A DNA stretch of 64,000 nt, from assembly GCF_907163125.1 (NCBI RefSeq), contig NZ_OU015319.1, forward strand, positions 1,116,001 to 1,180,000, read 5' to 3'. Within the stretch, counting starts at the first letter, position 1; the number at the start of each line of letters is the position of its first letter. The translations under genes were made by a program, and so were the position numbers. Positions 32,398 through 41,405 of this stretch are shown here, in pieces. The notes beneath the pieces were generated by a model, which saw only the letters and a program-made list of their open reading frames with translations, had not been told where the DNA came from and did no database searches. Source of the stretch: Cloacibacterium caeni. GTDB taxonomy: Bacteria > Bacteroidota > Bacteroidia > Flavobacteriales > Weeksellaceae.

Positions 32398-33801
32398 TTA
32401 CATGTGAAGCGCACGTTTTCCTGTAGCGTCTAATGCAGCTTCTTTAATCGCTTCTGCATAAGTAGGATGCGCATGAGACATTCTAGAAATATCTTCTGCA
32501 CTTGCACGGAATTCCATAGCAGTTACAGCTTCTGCAATTAAATCTGCAGCTCTTGCACCAATCATGTGAACGCCTAAAACTTCGTCTGTTTTTTCATCAG
32601 CCAAAATTTTAATTAATCCGTCAATATCTCCAGAAGCACGGCTTCTTCCAAGTGCTCTCATTGGGAAAGAACCTACTTTATAAGCTGCTCCTTCTTCTTT
32701 TAATTGCTCTTCGGTTTTACCCACTCCTGCAACTTCTGGCCAAGTGTAAACAACTCCTGGAATTAAGTTATAATTGATGTGTGGTTTTTGACCTGCCAAA
32801 GTTTCAGCTACGAAAACGCCTTCTTCTTCCGCTTTGTGAGCCAACATAGCTCCTTTTACTACGTCACCAATTGCATAAATATTGGCAACATTGGTTTGTA
32901 AATGGTCGTTTACTTTTACTCTTCCTCTTTCGTCTAATTCTACTCCAGCTTTTTCTAATCCAAGACCTTCTGTGAATGGTTTTCTACCTACAGAAACTAA
33001 AACATAATCTCCTTCTACACTTACTTCTTCTCCTTTTTTGTCTTTCGCTGTAATTTTTACAGAATCTCCATTTCTTTCTACCGATTGAACTCCTGTTGAA
33101 AGCATGAATTTCATACCTTGTTTTTTAAGAACTTTAGTCAATTCTTTAGACAAAGCACCATCCATTGTAGGAATAATTTTGTCCATATATTCTACAACGG
33201 TTACCTGAGAACCTAATCTCAAATAAACAGAACCTAATTCTAGACCAATTACACCACCGCCAATTACTACTAAATGTTTTGGAATTTCTTTTAAATTCAA
33301 CGCTTCCGTAGAAGTGATAATTCTTTCTTTATCTATAGTGATGAAAGGCAAAGTAGATGGTTTAGAACCTGTAGCAACAATTGCATATTTGGTTTCTAAA
33401 ATTTCAGAAGAACCATCATTTTTCGTTACTTTTACTTGAGTAGCAGATTCGAAGCTTCCTAAACCTTCAAAAACAGTTACTTTATTCTTGTCCATCAAGA
33501 AATTAATTCCTTTGGTAGTTTGGTCTACTACTTCGTTTTTACGAGCCACCATTCTTGCCAAATCAGCTTGAGGTTCGTTGATAATAATTCCATGATTTGC
33601 AAAATTATGCTTTGCATTTTCGAAATGTTCTGAGCTGTCTAAAAGCGCTTTTGACGGAATACAACCTACATTTAAGCAAGTTCCTCCCAAAGTAGAATAT
33701 TTCTCGATAAGAGCAGTTTTGAAGCCTAATTGTGCGCATCTTAATGCAGCTACGTAACCACCAGGTCCTGAACCAATTACAGTAACATCAAATTGTGACA
33801 T
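32398..33801 (-). CDS. lpdA: Dihydrolipoyl dehydrogenase (E3)
   Basis: The 467-residue flavoprotein reoxidises dihydrolipoyl groups of 2-oxoacid dehydrogenase or glycine cleavage complexes. Motifs: FAD-binding VIGSGPGGYVAALRCAQLG at ~9-27, the redox disulfide GGTCLNVGCIPSK (Cys42, Cys47), NAD-binding VVIGGGVIGLELGSVYLRLG, VGRKPFTEGLG, and the C-terminal catalytic HAHPTYAEAIKEAAL. Length and start are standard. It stands alone, not beside E1/E2 genes. Confidence 0.97.
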   Translation of the reverse strand: MSQFDVTVIGSGPGGYVAALRCAQLGFKTALIEKYSTLGGTCLNVGCIPSKALLDSSEHFENAKHNFANHGIIINEPQADLARMVARKNEVVDQTTKGINFLMDKNKVTVFEGLGSFESATQVKVTKNDGSSEILETKYAIVATGSKPSTLPFITIDKERIITSTEALNLKEIPKHLVVIGGGVIGLELGSVYLRLGSQVTVVEYMDKIIPTMDGALSKELTKVLKKQGMKFMLSTGVQSVERNGDSVKITAKDKKGEEVSVEGDYVLVSVGRKPFTEGLGLEKAGVELDERGRVKVNDHLQTNVANIYAIGDVVKGAMLAHKAEEEGVFVAETLAGQKPHINYNLIPGVVYTWPEVAGVGKTEEQLKEEGAAYKVGSFPMRALGRSRASGDIDGLIKILADEKTDEVLGVHMIGARAADLIAEAVTAMEFRASAEDISRMSHAHPTYAEAIKEAALDATGKRALHM

Positions 33802-33854
33802 TTTATATTATTTTTTATTAAAACTTAATTTTTGCTAAAATACGGAATTTTTCT

Positions 33855-34027
33855 CTCACAGATTGCACAGATTTTACAAATTTGAATTGATAAAAAAAAA
33901 TTGATATGATTTTTAAATTAATACTTAATTTTTTTTTCAAATTGATTTTATTTCTATTAGATGCACAGATTTATAAGATTTTAAACATTCGTTAAATTTT
34001 TCTGTGAAAATCTGTGTTATCTGTGAG
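33855..34027. repeat. CACAGAT-type inverted-repeat element
   Basis: The ends are 21-bp inverted repeats (33855-33875 and 34007-34027) that match at 19 positions; each contains CACAGAT twice. The right arm supplies the final codon and stop of the adjoining glycosyltransferase remnant. A related 59-bp element is at 34231-34289. Confidence 0.65.
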
Positions 34028-34220
34028 AAACAATACTTTCAAAAACCTCAAAATATTTCTCTAAAATCATTTCTTTAGAAAATCTAGATTGTATTGAATT
34101 TTTAATCGCTTCCGAATCGTGATTTTGTTCTAAGATTTCTACTCCGGGCAAATGATTGTCAATGGTAGTCACAATGCGTTCTGCACCACCTGCATTAAGA
34201 TCTGGAAGGATTTTTTTCAT
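34017..34220 (-). pseudogene. Glycosyltransferase (GT4-like) deletion remnant
   Basis: The 67-codon frame joins the extreme N-terminus of a GT4-type glycosyltransferase (KKILPDLNAGGAERIVTTI, the donor-domain GGAER motif) directly to a typical C-terminal tail (SEAIKNSIQSRFSKEMILEK). The ~300 residues between, including the nucleotide-sugar site, are missing. The stop lies in a CACAGAT repeat. The product cannot be a functional transferase. The remnant is flanked on both sides by repeat elements, which suggests that recombination removed the middle of the gene. Confidence 0.7.
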
Positions 34221-34230
34221 ATATTATTTT

Positions 34231-34289
34231 CCCACAGATTTCACAAATTTTCACAGAAATTAATCTGTGTTTTCTGTGTAATCTGTGGG
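34231..34289. repeat. CACAGATT palindrome
   Basis: Arms CCCACAGATT (34231-34240) and AATCTGTGGG (34280-34289) are perfect complements; the interior also has CACAGAAATTAATCTGTG. It lies between the glycosyltransferase remnant and recQ, and could also serve as a weak recQ terminator. Confidence 0.7.
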
Positions 34290-34309
34290 AATTAGATATT
34301 TTCAATTAC

Positions 34310-36511
34310 TTAATTCGCAACATCAGAAATAAACTTAATTCTGAGCATCCTTACTTCTTCATCCGTTAAATCATCACCAAATTCTGCTAAAAGAACTTTC
34401 ATAGAATCACTTTCGGATTCTTTCATAAAATCCATAAAATCATCTACAATATCTTCGTCAAAATTTTCTTCTATGTAATAATCTATATTGAGTTTAGTTC
34501 CTTGATAAACAATAGATTCCATTTCAGAAAGCAAATCGTCCATGCTCAGATGTTTCGCTTTGGCAATGTCTTCTAAATCTATTTTTTTGTCGGTATTTTG
34601 AATGATAAAAACTTTGTGCGAAGACTTATTGGCAACTGTTTTCAGCACCATGTCTTGAGTTCTCTCAATATTGTTATCTTCTACATATTTCGCGATGAAT
34701 TCTGCAAATTCTTTTCCGTATTTTTTAGCTTTTCCTTCACCAACTCCGTAAACTTTTGCAATTTCGTCTACCGAAATTGGATATTGTACAGTCATATCTT
34801 CCAAACTTGGATCCATGAAAACCGTGTAAGGTGGAATGCCATGTTTTTTGGCTACTTTTTTTCTCAACTCTTTTAACTGAGCGAAAAGATTTTGGTCAAG
34901 ACCACCTCCAGCTTGTACCTGAACTTGTTCTGCGTCTGCAATCGCTGCCAAATCATATTCTCTATCTTCGGCAATCATAAATTCTGGTGTTTCTTTTCCT
35001 GAAAGGAAATTTTTAGCTTTGTCTGAAAGTTTCAGAACGCCGTAAGTTTCTATATCTTTAGTCAAATAACCTTGTACAGTAGCTTGTCTGATAATAGATT
35101 TCCAATAATTGTCATTTTCAGATTTCCCAATTCCGAAATGTTTAGAATTCTCTAATTTGTAAGCTTTGGTAGTTGCAGATTCTTTACCCGAAATAATCGA
35201 AATTAAATCTTTAGTTCTGAATTTTTCTTCCAAATCTTTTACGATTTCTAAGACTTTTTTCAAATCTTTAGAAGCGTCTTTCAGTTTTGGCGGGTTTACA
35301 GAATTATCATCCATTTTAGCACCATCACCATTGATTGGGTCAAATTCTTCTCCGAAATAATACAATAAATATTGTCTTCTGCTCATAGAAGTTTCGGCGT
35401 AACCTACTACTTCATTCAAAAGTTGAAGTCCGATTTCACGTTCAGAAACTGGTTTTTGAGCTAAGAATTTTTCTAATTTTTCAATGTCTTTTGGGTCATA
35501 AAAAGCAAGGCAATGACCTTCTCCTCCATCTCTACCAGCTCTACCTGTTTCTTGATAATAACTTTCTAGCGATTTTGGAATATCATAATGAATGACAAAT
35601 CTTACATCTGGCTTGTCAATTCCCATTCCGAAAGCAATGGTAGCTACAATTACATCTGCTTCTTCCATCAAGAATTTATCTTGATTCGCCACTCTGGTTT
35701 TTTGGTCAAGACCAGCGTGATATGGTAATGCATTGATTCCATTTACCTGCAATAACTGAGAAAATTCCTCTACTTTTCTTCGGCTGAGACAATAAACAAT
35801 TCCTGATTTGCCTTTGTGTTGATTGATAAATTTTACAATTTCTCTGTCTACATTTACTTTAGGACGAATTTCGTAATAAAGATTAGGTCTATTAAAACTA
35901 TCTTTAAAGACCAATGCATTGTTCATTCCTAGAGTTTTCTGAATATCATCCTGAACTTTAGGTGTAGCAGTTGCAGTTAATGCAATTACAGGAACTTTTG
36001 CAATTTTATCAATAATTAATTTGAGATTTCTGTATTCTGGACGGAAATCATGTCCCCATTCCGAAATACAGTGCGCTTCGTCTATCGCTACGAAAGAAAT
36101 TTTTATTTCTTTTAAAAAATTAAGGTATTCTTCTTTTACTAAACTTTCTGGAGCTACGTAGAGCAACTTGGTTTTGCCGCTTTTGATGTCATCAAAAACT
36201 TGTTTTGTTTGGGTTTTATTGAGAGAAGAATTCAGGACATGACCTACTCCTTCCTCGGCAGAAATACCATTAATGGCATCTACTTGGTTTTTCATTAAAG
36301 CAATCAGCGGAGAAACTACAATAGCAGTTCCTTCTGAAAGAAGTGCAGGAAGTTGATAACACAACGATTTACCACCGCCAGTTGGCATTAATACGAAAAC
36401 ATCATTACCACTTAATAAAGTGGAAATAATTTCTTCTTGTCTTCCTTTAAAAGTAGAAAATCCGAAATATTTTTTTAGTGCACTTGTTAAATCTTCATGT
36501 TTAGTCTTCAT
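34310..36511 (-). CDS. recQ: ATP-dependent DNA helicase RecQ
   Basis: The 733-residue 3'-5' helicase acts in recombination and fork repair. Walker A PTGGGKS is at ~43-49, DEAH at 144-147 within AIDEAHCISEWGHDFRPEY, motif V TIAFGMGIDKPDVRFVIHYD and motif VI YYQETGRAGRDG. Winged-helix RQC and HRDC (~545-615, FAQLKELRKKVAKKHGIPPY) domains follow. A C-terminal ~100-residue acidic extension is present. The zinc-binding segment, normally with four Cys, reads MSRRQYLLYYFGEEFDPING and MDDNSVNPP with no Cys. It is divergent from kdsD. Confidence 0.96.
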   Translation of the reverse strand: MKTKHEDLTSALKKYFGFSTFKGRQEEIISTLLSGNDVFVLMPTGGGKSLCYQLPALLSEGTAIVVSPLIALMKNQVDAINGISAEEGVGHVLNSSLNKTQTKQVFDDIKSGKTKLLYVAPESLVKEEYLNFLKEIKISFVAIDEAHCISEWGHDFRPEYRNLKLIIDKIAKVPVIALTATATPKVQDDIQKTLGMNNALVFKDSFNRPNLYYEIRPKVNVDREIVKFINQHKGKSGIVYCLSRRKVEEFSQLLQVNGINALPYHAGLDQKTRVANQDKFLMEEADVIVATIAFGMGIDKPDVRFVIHYDIPKSLESYYQETGRAGRDGGEGHCLAFYDPKDIEKLEKFLAQKPVSEREIGLQLLNEVVGYAETSMSRRQYLLYYFGEEFDPINGDGAKMDDNSVNPPKLKDASKDLKKVLEIVKDLEEKFRTKDLISIISGKESATTKAYKLENSKHFGIGKSENDNYWKSIIRQATVQGYLTKDIETYGVLKLSDKAKNFLSGKETPEFMIAEDREYDLAAIADAEQVQVQAGGGLDQNLFAQLKELRKKVAKKHGIPPYTVFMDPSLEDMTVQYPISVDEIAKVYGVGEGKAKKYGKEFAEFIAKYVEDNNIERTQDMVLKTVANKSSHKVFIIQNTDKKIDLEDIAKAKHLSMDDLLSEMESIVYQGTKLNIDYYIEENFDEDIVDDFMDFMKESESDSMKVLLAEFGDDLTDEEVRMLRIKFISDVAN

Positions 36512-36645
36512 CTGTTCAAGTAAGTTTTACTAAATTTGCATCTTACCAAAGATAAAACTTTTTAATGAGATTTGAAAATTTTTAAAAATTTTAAAAATCT
36601 TAATTTTTGTCTTCTGAAAAATAAATAAATCTAAGAAATTGTATT

Positions 36646-37605
36646 TTGGAAAAAATAGACATTATTAGCCTTGCCAAAAACGCTATTGCAGTAGAAGTTA
36701 CTGAGCTAGAATCGCTTAAAAATAGAATTAATGAACAATTCGAAAAAGCCGTAAACATCATCAATAATTCTACAGGAAAACTGATTGTAGTAGGCATCGG
36801 TAAATCTGCACACGTAGGAAACAAAATTGTAGCAACTTTAAATTCTACAGGTACTCCTTCTCAGTTTTTACACGCTGCGGAAGCAATTCACGGAGATTTA
36901 GGCGTGATACAAAAAAATGACGTGGTGCTTTGCATCTCTAACTCTGGAAATTCGCCAGAAGTAGTGTATTTATTGCCATTTTTGAAAGATTATTCTTCGG
37001 CATTCATCGGGATGACAGGAAATGTAAAATCTAAATTGGCAGAAGCTTCTGATGTGGTTTTAGATTCTTCGGTAAAAGTGGAAGCTTGTCCTAATAAATT
37101 GGCGCCAACAAGTTCTACTACGGTTCAAATGGCCATTGGTGATGCTTTAGCGGTTTGTTTAATGGAACTGAATAATTTCAAAGACCAAGATTTTGCCAAG
37201 TTTCACCCTGGTGGAAGTTTAGGAAAAAACTTAACAGCAAGAGTAGAACAATTCGTTTCTGAGCAAAGACCTTTAGTTGAAGTAAATTCTAGCATAAAAG
37301 ATGTAATTTTTTCTATTTCAAGCTCTAAGCATGGAATAACGGTGGTAACAGACCAAGAAAAAATAGTTGGTGTAATTACCGATGGAGATTTAAGAAGAAT
37401 GCTTCTAAAAACTGAAAATCTTACCGGAATTTTAGCAAAAGATTTAATGTCTGCAAACCCAAAAACGGTTGACAAAAATGCGCTTGCAAAAGAAGCGATG
37501 ACTGTTTTAAAGCAAAACAATATCGGTCAATTGATTGTAACTGATAACGGAAATTATTTCGGAATTATCGATTTACATAGATTGTTAGATGAAGGAATTA
37601 ACTAG
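36646..37605 (+). CDS. kdsD: D-arabinose-5-phosphate isomerase (KdsD/GutQ)
   Basis: The 319-residue protein interconverts ribulose-5-phosphate and arabinose-5-phosphate, the first step to Kdo for lipopolysaccharide. A SIS domain (~40-180: GKLIVVGIGKSAHVGNKIVA, AAEAIHGDLGVI, ISNSGNSPEV, KLAPTSSTTVQMAIGDALAV) is followed by two CBS domains (~200-319: HGITVVTDQEKIVGVITDGD, NNIGQLIVTDNGNYFGIIDL). No ATG is near the N-terminus: the frame starts with TTG at 36646 (TTGGAAAAAATAGAC), giving MEKIDIISLAKNAI, the expected family start. kdsA is at 43942 on the other strand. Confidence 0.94.
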   Translation: MEKIDIISLAKNAIAVEVTELESLKNRINEQFEKAVNIINNSTGKLIVVGIGKSAHVGNKIVATLNSTGTPSQFLHAAEAIHGDLGVIQKNDVVLCISNSGNSPEVVYLLPFLKDYSSAFIGMTGNVKSKLAEASDVVLDSSVKVEACPNKLAPTSSTTVQMAIGDALAVCLMELNNFKDQDFAKFHPGGSLGKNLTARVEQFVSEQRPLVEVNSSIKDVIFSISSSKHGITVVTDQEKIVGVITDGDLRRMLLKTENLTGILAKDLMSANPKTVDKNALAKEAMTVLKQNNIGQLIVTDNGNYFGIIDLHRLLDEGIN

Positions 37606-37734
37606 AAGAGACAAGAATCTAGAATCTAGAATCAAGAGCCAAGAGTCAAGAACTAAAACATTTTGTACAAGAAAGAATTAAACTGTAAGTTTAAATAATA
37701 AAAAATAAAATCCGAAAATTCGGAACTAAAATAT

Positions 37735-38565
37735 ATGGCAGAAGAGAAAGAAATGTCCTTTTTAGGACATATAGGTGAACTAAGATCGCATCTTATTCGT
37801 TGTATTATCGCAATTATTATTGGAGCTTTAATTGTAGGTTTCAATATTAACTGGATTATGGATAATGTGTTTTTTGCACCTACCAAAAATGATTTTATTA
37901 CTTTTAGAGTGATCAATCATTATTCTCAGGAATTTTTTGGTCACGAAAGTTTCGTTTTGCCAGATACGTTTCAAGTTCAACAGAAAAAATTATTGCAACA
38001 ATTTGATGTAATGATGTCTGTTTCTATTTTCGGAGGAATGGTTTTGGCTCTTCCTTATATTATTTGGGAATTGTGGAGATTCATCAGTCCAGCACTTCAT
38101 CCCAAAGAAAGAAAAAATTCATCTTTTGTGATTAATTTTGTGTGGATTTTATTTCTAATAGGAGCTTTAGTTGGTTATTATCTTATCCTTCCATTAGCAA
38201 TAAATTTCGGATTATTGTTTACCATTTCAGATTCTATCACGCAATTATTTGATTTATCAGATTACACTACTCTATTTTTGCAAGTGGTTTTAGGAATGGG
38301 ATTGGTTTTCTTATTTCCAGTAGTCGTTTATTTTTTGACAACGATAGGAATTTTGACGCCTGTATTTTTAAAAACGTACAGAAGACACGCGATTGTAGTC
38401 ATTATGGTAGTTGCCGCAATTGTTACTCCTGCAGATGTTTTCAGTATGTTGGCTGCAGCATTTCCGCTTTTAGTTTTGTATGAATTCAGTGTTTTGATGA
38501 GCATTTATGTTTACAAAAAAATTCAAAAAGCAGAACAAAAAGAATTGGCCAAAAGAAACGCTTAA
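37735..38565 (+). CDS. tatC: Sec-independent protein translocase TatC
   Basis: The 276-residue polytopic protein has six membrane segments. The TatC N-terminal hallmark is MSFLGHIGELRSHLIRCI, with the conserved Glu in the first cytoplasmic region. Further matches are PYIIWELWRFISPALHPKER, FGLLFTISDSITQLFDLSDY and RRHAIVVIMVVAAIVTPADV. TatC is the signal-peptide receptor of the twin-arginine pathway. The gene follows kdsD by 129 bp and precedes a MATE gene by 16 bp, probably in one transcript. TatA/B genes are not in the window. Confidence 0.96.
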   Translation: MAEEKEMSFLGHIGELRSHLIRCIIAIIIGALIVGFNINWIMDNVFFAPTKNDFITFRVINHYSQEFFGHESFVLPDTFQVQQKKLLQQFDVMMSVSIFGGMVLALPYIIWELWRFISPALHPKERKNSSFVINFVWILFLIGALVGYYLILPLAINFGLLFTISDSITQLFDLSDYTTLFLQVVLGMGLVFLFPVVVYFLTTIGILTPVFLKTYRRHAIVVIMVVAAIVTPADVFSMLAAAFPLLVLYEFSVLMSIYVYKKIQKAEQKELAKRNA

Positions 38566-38581
38566 CCTTTAAACTTAAAAA

Positions 38582-39934
38582 ATGAAATTTCTCAATAAAC
38601 AGTTTACGCAAGAAACCTTAAAACTTGCGCTCCCAGTAATGCTTACACAAGTAGGGCAAGTTTCTGTAAACTTGTTTGATAACATTATTGTGGGGAAACT
38701 TCTCGGCGCAAAAGCATTGGCAGCAGTTTCTCTAGGAAACGCTATGTTTTTCTCTATTTTCATCTTTGGACTAGGTTTTTCATTGGCGATTCCGCCATTG
38801 GTTTCCGAAGCGCATTCTCAACATGATCACAACAGAATTAACAGCATTTTCCGACACGGATTTGTGGTAAATATCATTTTGGCTTTTGTCTTAATGCTTT
38901 TGATTTTTGGAATCATTCCACTTATGCCATATTTGAATCAACCAAAAGAAATTTTACCCGATACTATTACCTTTCTTTCCATCGTCACCTTGAGTATTAT
39001 TCCATTTATGATTTTTCAAACGATGAGAGAAGTTTCAGAAGGACTTTCTTTTACGATTGGAGTAACCAAAGCGACCATTTTTGCAAATATTATTAACGTA
39101 ATCCTCAATTATGTGTTTATAGAGCATTTTAAAATGGGAGTTGCTGGTTCAGCTTGGGCTACATTTATTGCAAGAGTTGCCATGATGGTTTTCTTGTATT
39201 ATGTATTGATTAAAGAAGAAAAAACGAGAAGATACATCAAAGATTTTTCTCTGAAAATAAAGGATTTCACCAAAGAAATGTTCGAAAAACTAATCAGATT
39301 GGGCTTTCCTACTGCATTGCAATTATTTTTTGAGGTAACAGCTTTTGCTGGTGCAGCTTTTATCTGTGGATTGATTTCTGCAAAAGACATTGCAGCACAT
39401 CAAATTGCCCTTTCTATGGCGAGTTTCACGTTTAATCTTTGTGTAGGATTCAGTGTAGCTTCTACGGTAATGATTGGAAGAAAATTAGGCGAAAAAGACT
39501 TTGTAAATCTAGAAAAAGTTGGTTTTAACAACTTAAAAATCGCTTTTATCTTTATGTTAATGTGCGGATTGGTTTTTATTCTTGGAAAAGATGTTTTACC
39601 AACATTTTTCACCAAAAAAGAAGACATTGCTGTAGTAGAATTGGCGTCTCAATTGATGATTATCGCAGCATTATTTCAATTATCAGATGGAATTCAAGTG
39701 ACTGCACTTGGTTGTCTCAGAGGAATACAAGATGTGAAAATTCCTTCAATTCTTACGTTTATCGCTTATTGGGTGATTACTATTCCATTAGGTTATTATC
39801 TTACGGTTCCTATGAAAATGGGTGCTTTCGGAATGTGGATAGCTCTGGGAATTGGACTTACCATTTCTGCGGTGCTTTTGGTGATAAGATTTAGAAATCT
39901 CTCGGAGAAAAGAATTAAAGCTCAGTCCAACTAA
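38582..39934 (+). CDS. MATE-family efflux transporter
   Basis: The 450-residue protein has about 12 membrane segments and the MATE pattern: LALPVMLTQVGQVSVNLFDN with IIVGKLLGAKALAAVSLGNA in the first half, and the internal repeat LIRLGFPTALQLFFEVTAFA with ALSMASFTFNLCVGFSVAST in the second. MATE carriers export cationic drugs or metabolites in exchange for Na+ or H+. It is translationally close to tatC (16-bp gap). Its original terminator was split by the IS150-type element that follows. Confidence 0.95.
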   Translation: MKFLNKQFTQETLKLALPVMLTQVGQVSVNLFDNIIVGKLLGAKALAAVSLGNAMFFSIFIFGLGFSLAIPPLVSEAHSQHDHNRINSIFRHGFVVNIILAFVLMLLIFGIIPLMPYLNQPKEILPDTITFLSIVTLSIIPFMIFQTMREVSEGLSFTIGVTKATIFANIINVILNYVFIEHFKMGVAGSAWATFIARVAMMVFLYYVLIKEEKTRRYIKDFSLKIKDFTKEMFEKLIRLGFPTALQLFFEVTAFAGAAFICGLISAKDIAAHQIALSMASFTFNLCVGFSVASTVMIGRKLGEKDFVNLEKVGFNNLKIAFIFMLMCGLVFILGKDVLPTFFTKKEDIAVVELASQLMIIAALFQLSDGIQVTALGCLRGIQDVKIPSILTFIAYWVITIPLGYYLTVPMKMGAFGMWIALGIGLTISAVLLVIRFRNLSEKRIKAQSN

Positions 39935-39941
39935 AAATAAA

Positions 39942-39952
39942 AAAGTCTTGAA
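39942..39952. terminator. Left arm of a terminator interrupted by an IS element
   Basis: AAAGTCTTGAA here is the exact reverse complement of TTCAAGACTTT at 41388-41398; the latter is followed by CTTTTT. Together they would form an 11-bp stem terminating the MATE gene and, in reverse, the TonB-receptor gene. The IS element at 39959-41381 lies between the arms. Confidence 0.65.
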
Positions 39953-39984
39953 GAACTAGACTGCACCCAAAAGTTTAGACAAAA

Positions 39985-40773
39985 TTAAACAATATTTTCA
40001 AAGGAAAGAGTTCGGTACTGTACCGGACTCTTTCCTTTGAGATTGAGTCTTATTCTATCATTGTTGTAATAGTGAATGTACTTCACTATTTCCATCTTAA
40101 GTTCCTGAATGGAACCAAACTTTCTGGCATAAAACATTTCTGATTTTATCGTTCCAAAAAAGTTTTCTATCACCGCATTGTCCAAACAGTTTCCTTTTCG
40201 GGACATACTTTGAATAATACCTTTTTCTTTTAACAAGTTTTGGTAATGTTTCATTTGATATTGCCAACCTTGATCAGAATGTAGAATGATGTTTTGTGTA
40301 GATTTTACTTTTCTGAATGATTTCTTTAGCATTCTGATGATTTGGCTAAACACAGGTCTTTCAGATAAGTCAAAACTGACAATTTCACCATTAAATAAAT
40401 CGATGATTGGAGATAGATAAAGTTTATTACCCGATACATTAAACTCTGTAACATCGGTTGCCCATTTCTGATTAGGAGTGTCCGATTTGAAATTCCTCTG
40501 TAGAACATTGGGCGCAATTTTCCCTTGCTCTCCCTTGTAAGATTTATATTTCTTCACTCGGATAATACTCTTTAAACCTAATATTTTCATAAGTCGTAAA
40601 ACAGTTTTGTGATTAATCAAAATTCCTTTTTCTTTCAAAAGCAAAGTAATTCTTCTATAGCCCAACCTTCCTTTGTGACGATGATAAATCTGCTTAATCA
40701 TTTCTTTTATTTCCGCATATTTATCTTTCATTTGAAAGCGTTTTTGATAGTAATAAAAACTGCTTCTTGCCAT
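39985..40773 (-). CDS. IS150-type transposase OrfB (DDE integrase core)
   Basis: The 262-residue catalytic part contains HTH_21-like RHKGRLGYRRITLLLKEKGI and an rve core with DDE residues in KWATDVTEFNV, ILHSDQGWQYQM and CLDNAVIENFFGTIKSEMF. These motifs are characteristic of the IS150 branch of IS3. It has an ATG at 40771-40773, but the frame is open upstream into the end of orfA in the -1 phase, so an OrfAB fusion is possible. No strong A6G site was found in the overlap. Confidence 0.92.
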   Translation of the reverse strand: MARSSFYYYQKRFQMKDKYAEIKEMIKQIYHRHKGRLGYRRITLLLKEKGILINHKTVLRLMKILGLKSIIRVKKYKSYKGEQGKIAPNVLQRNFKSDTPNQKWATDVTEFNVSGNKLYLSPIIDLFNGEIVSFDLSERPVFSQIIRMLKKSFRKVKSTQNIILHSDQGWQYQMKHYQNLLKEKGIIQSMSRKGNCLDNAVIENFFGTIKSEMFYARKFGSIQELKMEIVKYIHYYNNDRIRLNLKGKSPVQYRTLSFENIV

Positions 40774-40814
40774 CGATGTACAATGCAGTAGTACTGCTAA
40801 ATCAAAGTCCTGCC

Positions 40815-41339
40815 TTAACTCTTCGATGGCTTTGGATTTTTCCTTTCCTGAATTAAGGCGTCTAACTTTTTTAAAATGGCGTTCTCGGCTTCTAAATAAT
40901 AAATCCTCTCCAACAGTTCTTCCTCCCTTGTTAAGGGTTTGCCTGTTTTCTTTTTTTTTCGCGTGTAATTACTCATGGTTTTAGGTCTTCCTCTGGGTAT
41001 GTTTTCTAAACCTAAAATACCATTTTTTTTGTAATTACGCTGCCAACTAAGAATACTGGACTCCGCAGGAATATTAAACCTTCTCGACGCTTCTTTTAAA
41101 CTTAAATTCTCTTTCTCAATTACTGATAAAATCTTTAATTTAAAATCTTTTGTGTAATGCGTATTGGAAAGCCGAACAAGTCCTGAAACTCCATAAAGTT
41201 CATAAAATTTTATCCATTTACGAACCAAGGAACCACAAACTCCAATGCGTTTTCCTAAATCGTCTGTTCCAATATCCCCTTTGTGATATCTCTTTATAGC
41301 TTTTAATTTAAAGTCTAATGAATATTTACTTTTCCCCAT
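40815..41339 (-). CDS. IS150-type OrfA (helix-turn-helix protein)
   Basis: The 174-residue protein has two consecutive HTH units: KAIKRYHKGDIGTDDLGKRI with SLVRKWIKFYELYG, and LKILSVIEKENLSLKEASRR with SSILSWQRNYKKNG. A coiled coil (EELLERIYYLEAENAILKKL) follows before the frame ends. The frame can be extended to 41384, but that runs through the terminal inverted repeat, so the ATG at 41337-41339 (MGKSKYSLDFKLKAIK) is chosen. Confidence 0.88.
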   Translation of the reverse strand: MGKSKYSLDFKLKAIKRYHKGDIGTDDLGKRIGVCGSLVRKWIKFYELYGVSGLVRLSNTHYTKDFKLKILSVIEKENLSLKEASRRFNIPAESSILSWQRNYKKNGILGLENIPRGRPKTMSNYTRKKKKTGKPLTREEELLERIYYLEAENAILKKLDALIQERKNPKPSKS

Positions 41340-41405
41340 AAAAAATGCCCCTAAAAAGTGTCTAACTTTTTGGGGGCAGTCCAAACATTCAAGACTTTCT
41401 TTTTA

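Larger units (their letters stand above)
39959..41381 (-). mobile_element. IS3-family (IS150-type) insertion sequence
   Basis: A 1423-bp element with imperfect 23-bp inverted ends. The left end (39959-39981) begins GACTGCACCCAAAAGTTTAG and the right end reads, in reverse complement, GACTGCCCCCAAAAAGTTAG. 20 of 23 positions agree. orfA and orfB are on the minus strand, with orfB in the -1 frame. No target duplication is apparent. The insertion point is the loop of a terminator hairpin between the MATE and TonB-receptor genes, so no gene was broken. Confidence 0.85.

Noticed and set aside
39562-39894. 110-codon plus-strand frame inside the MATE gene
   Set aside because: Out-of-frame shadow of the MATE coding sequence with no hydrophobic pattern or homology.
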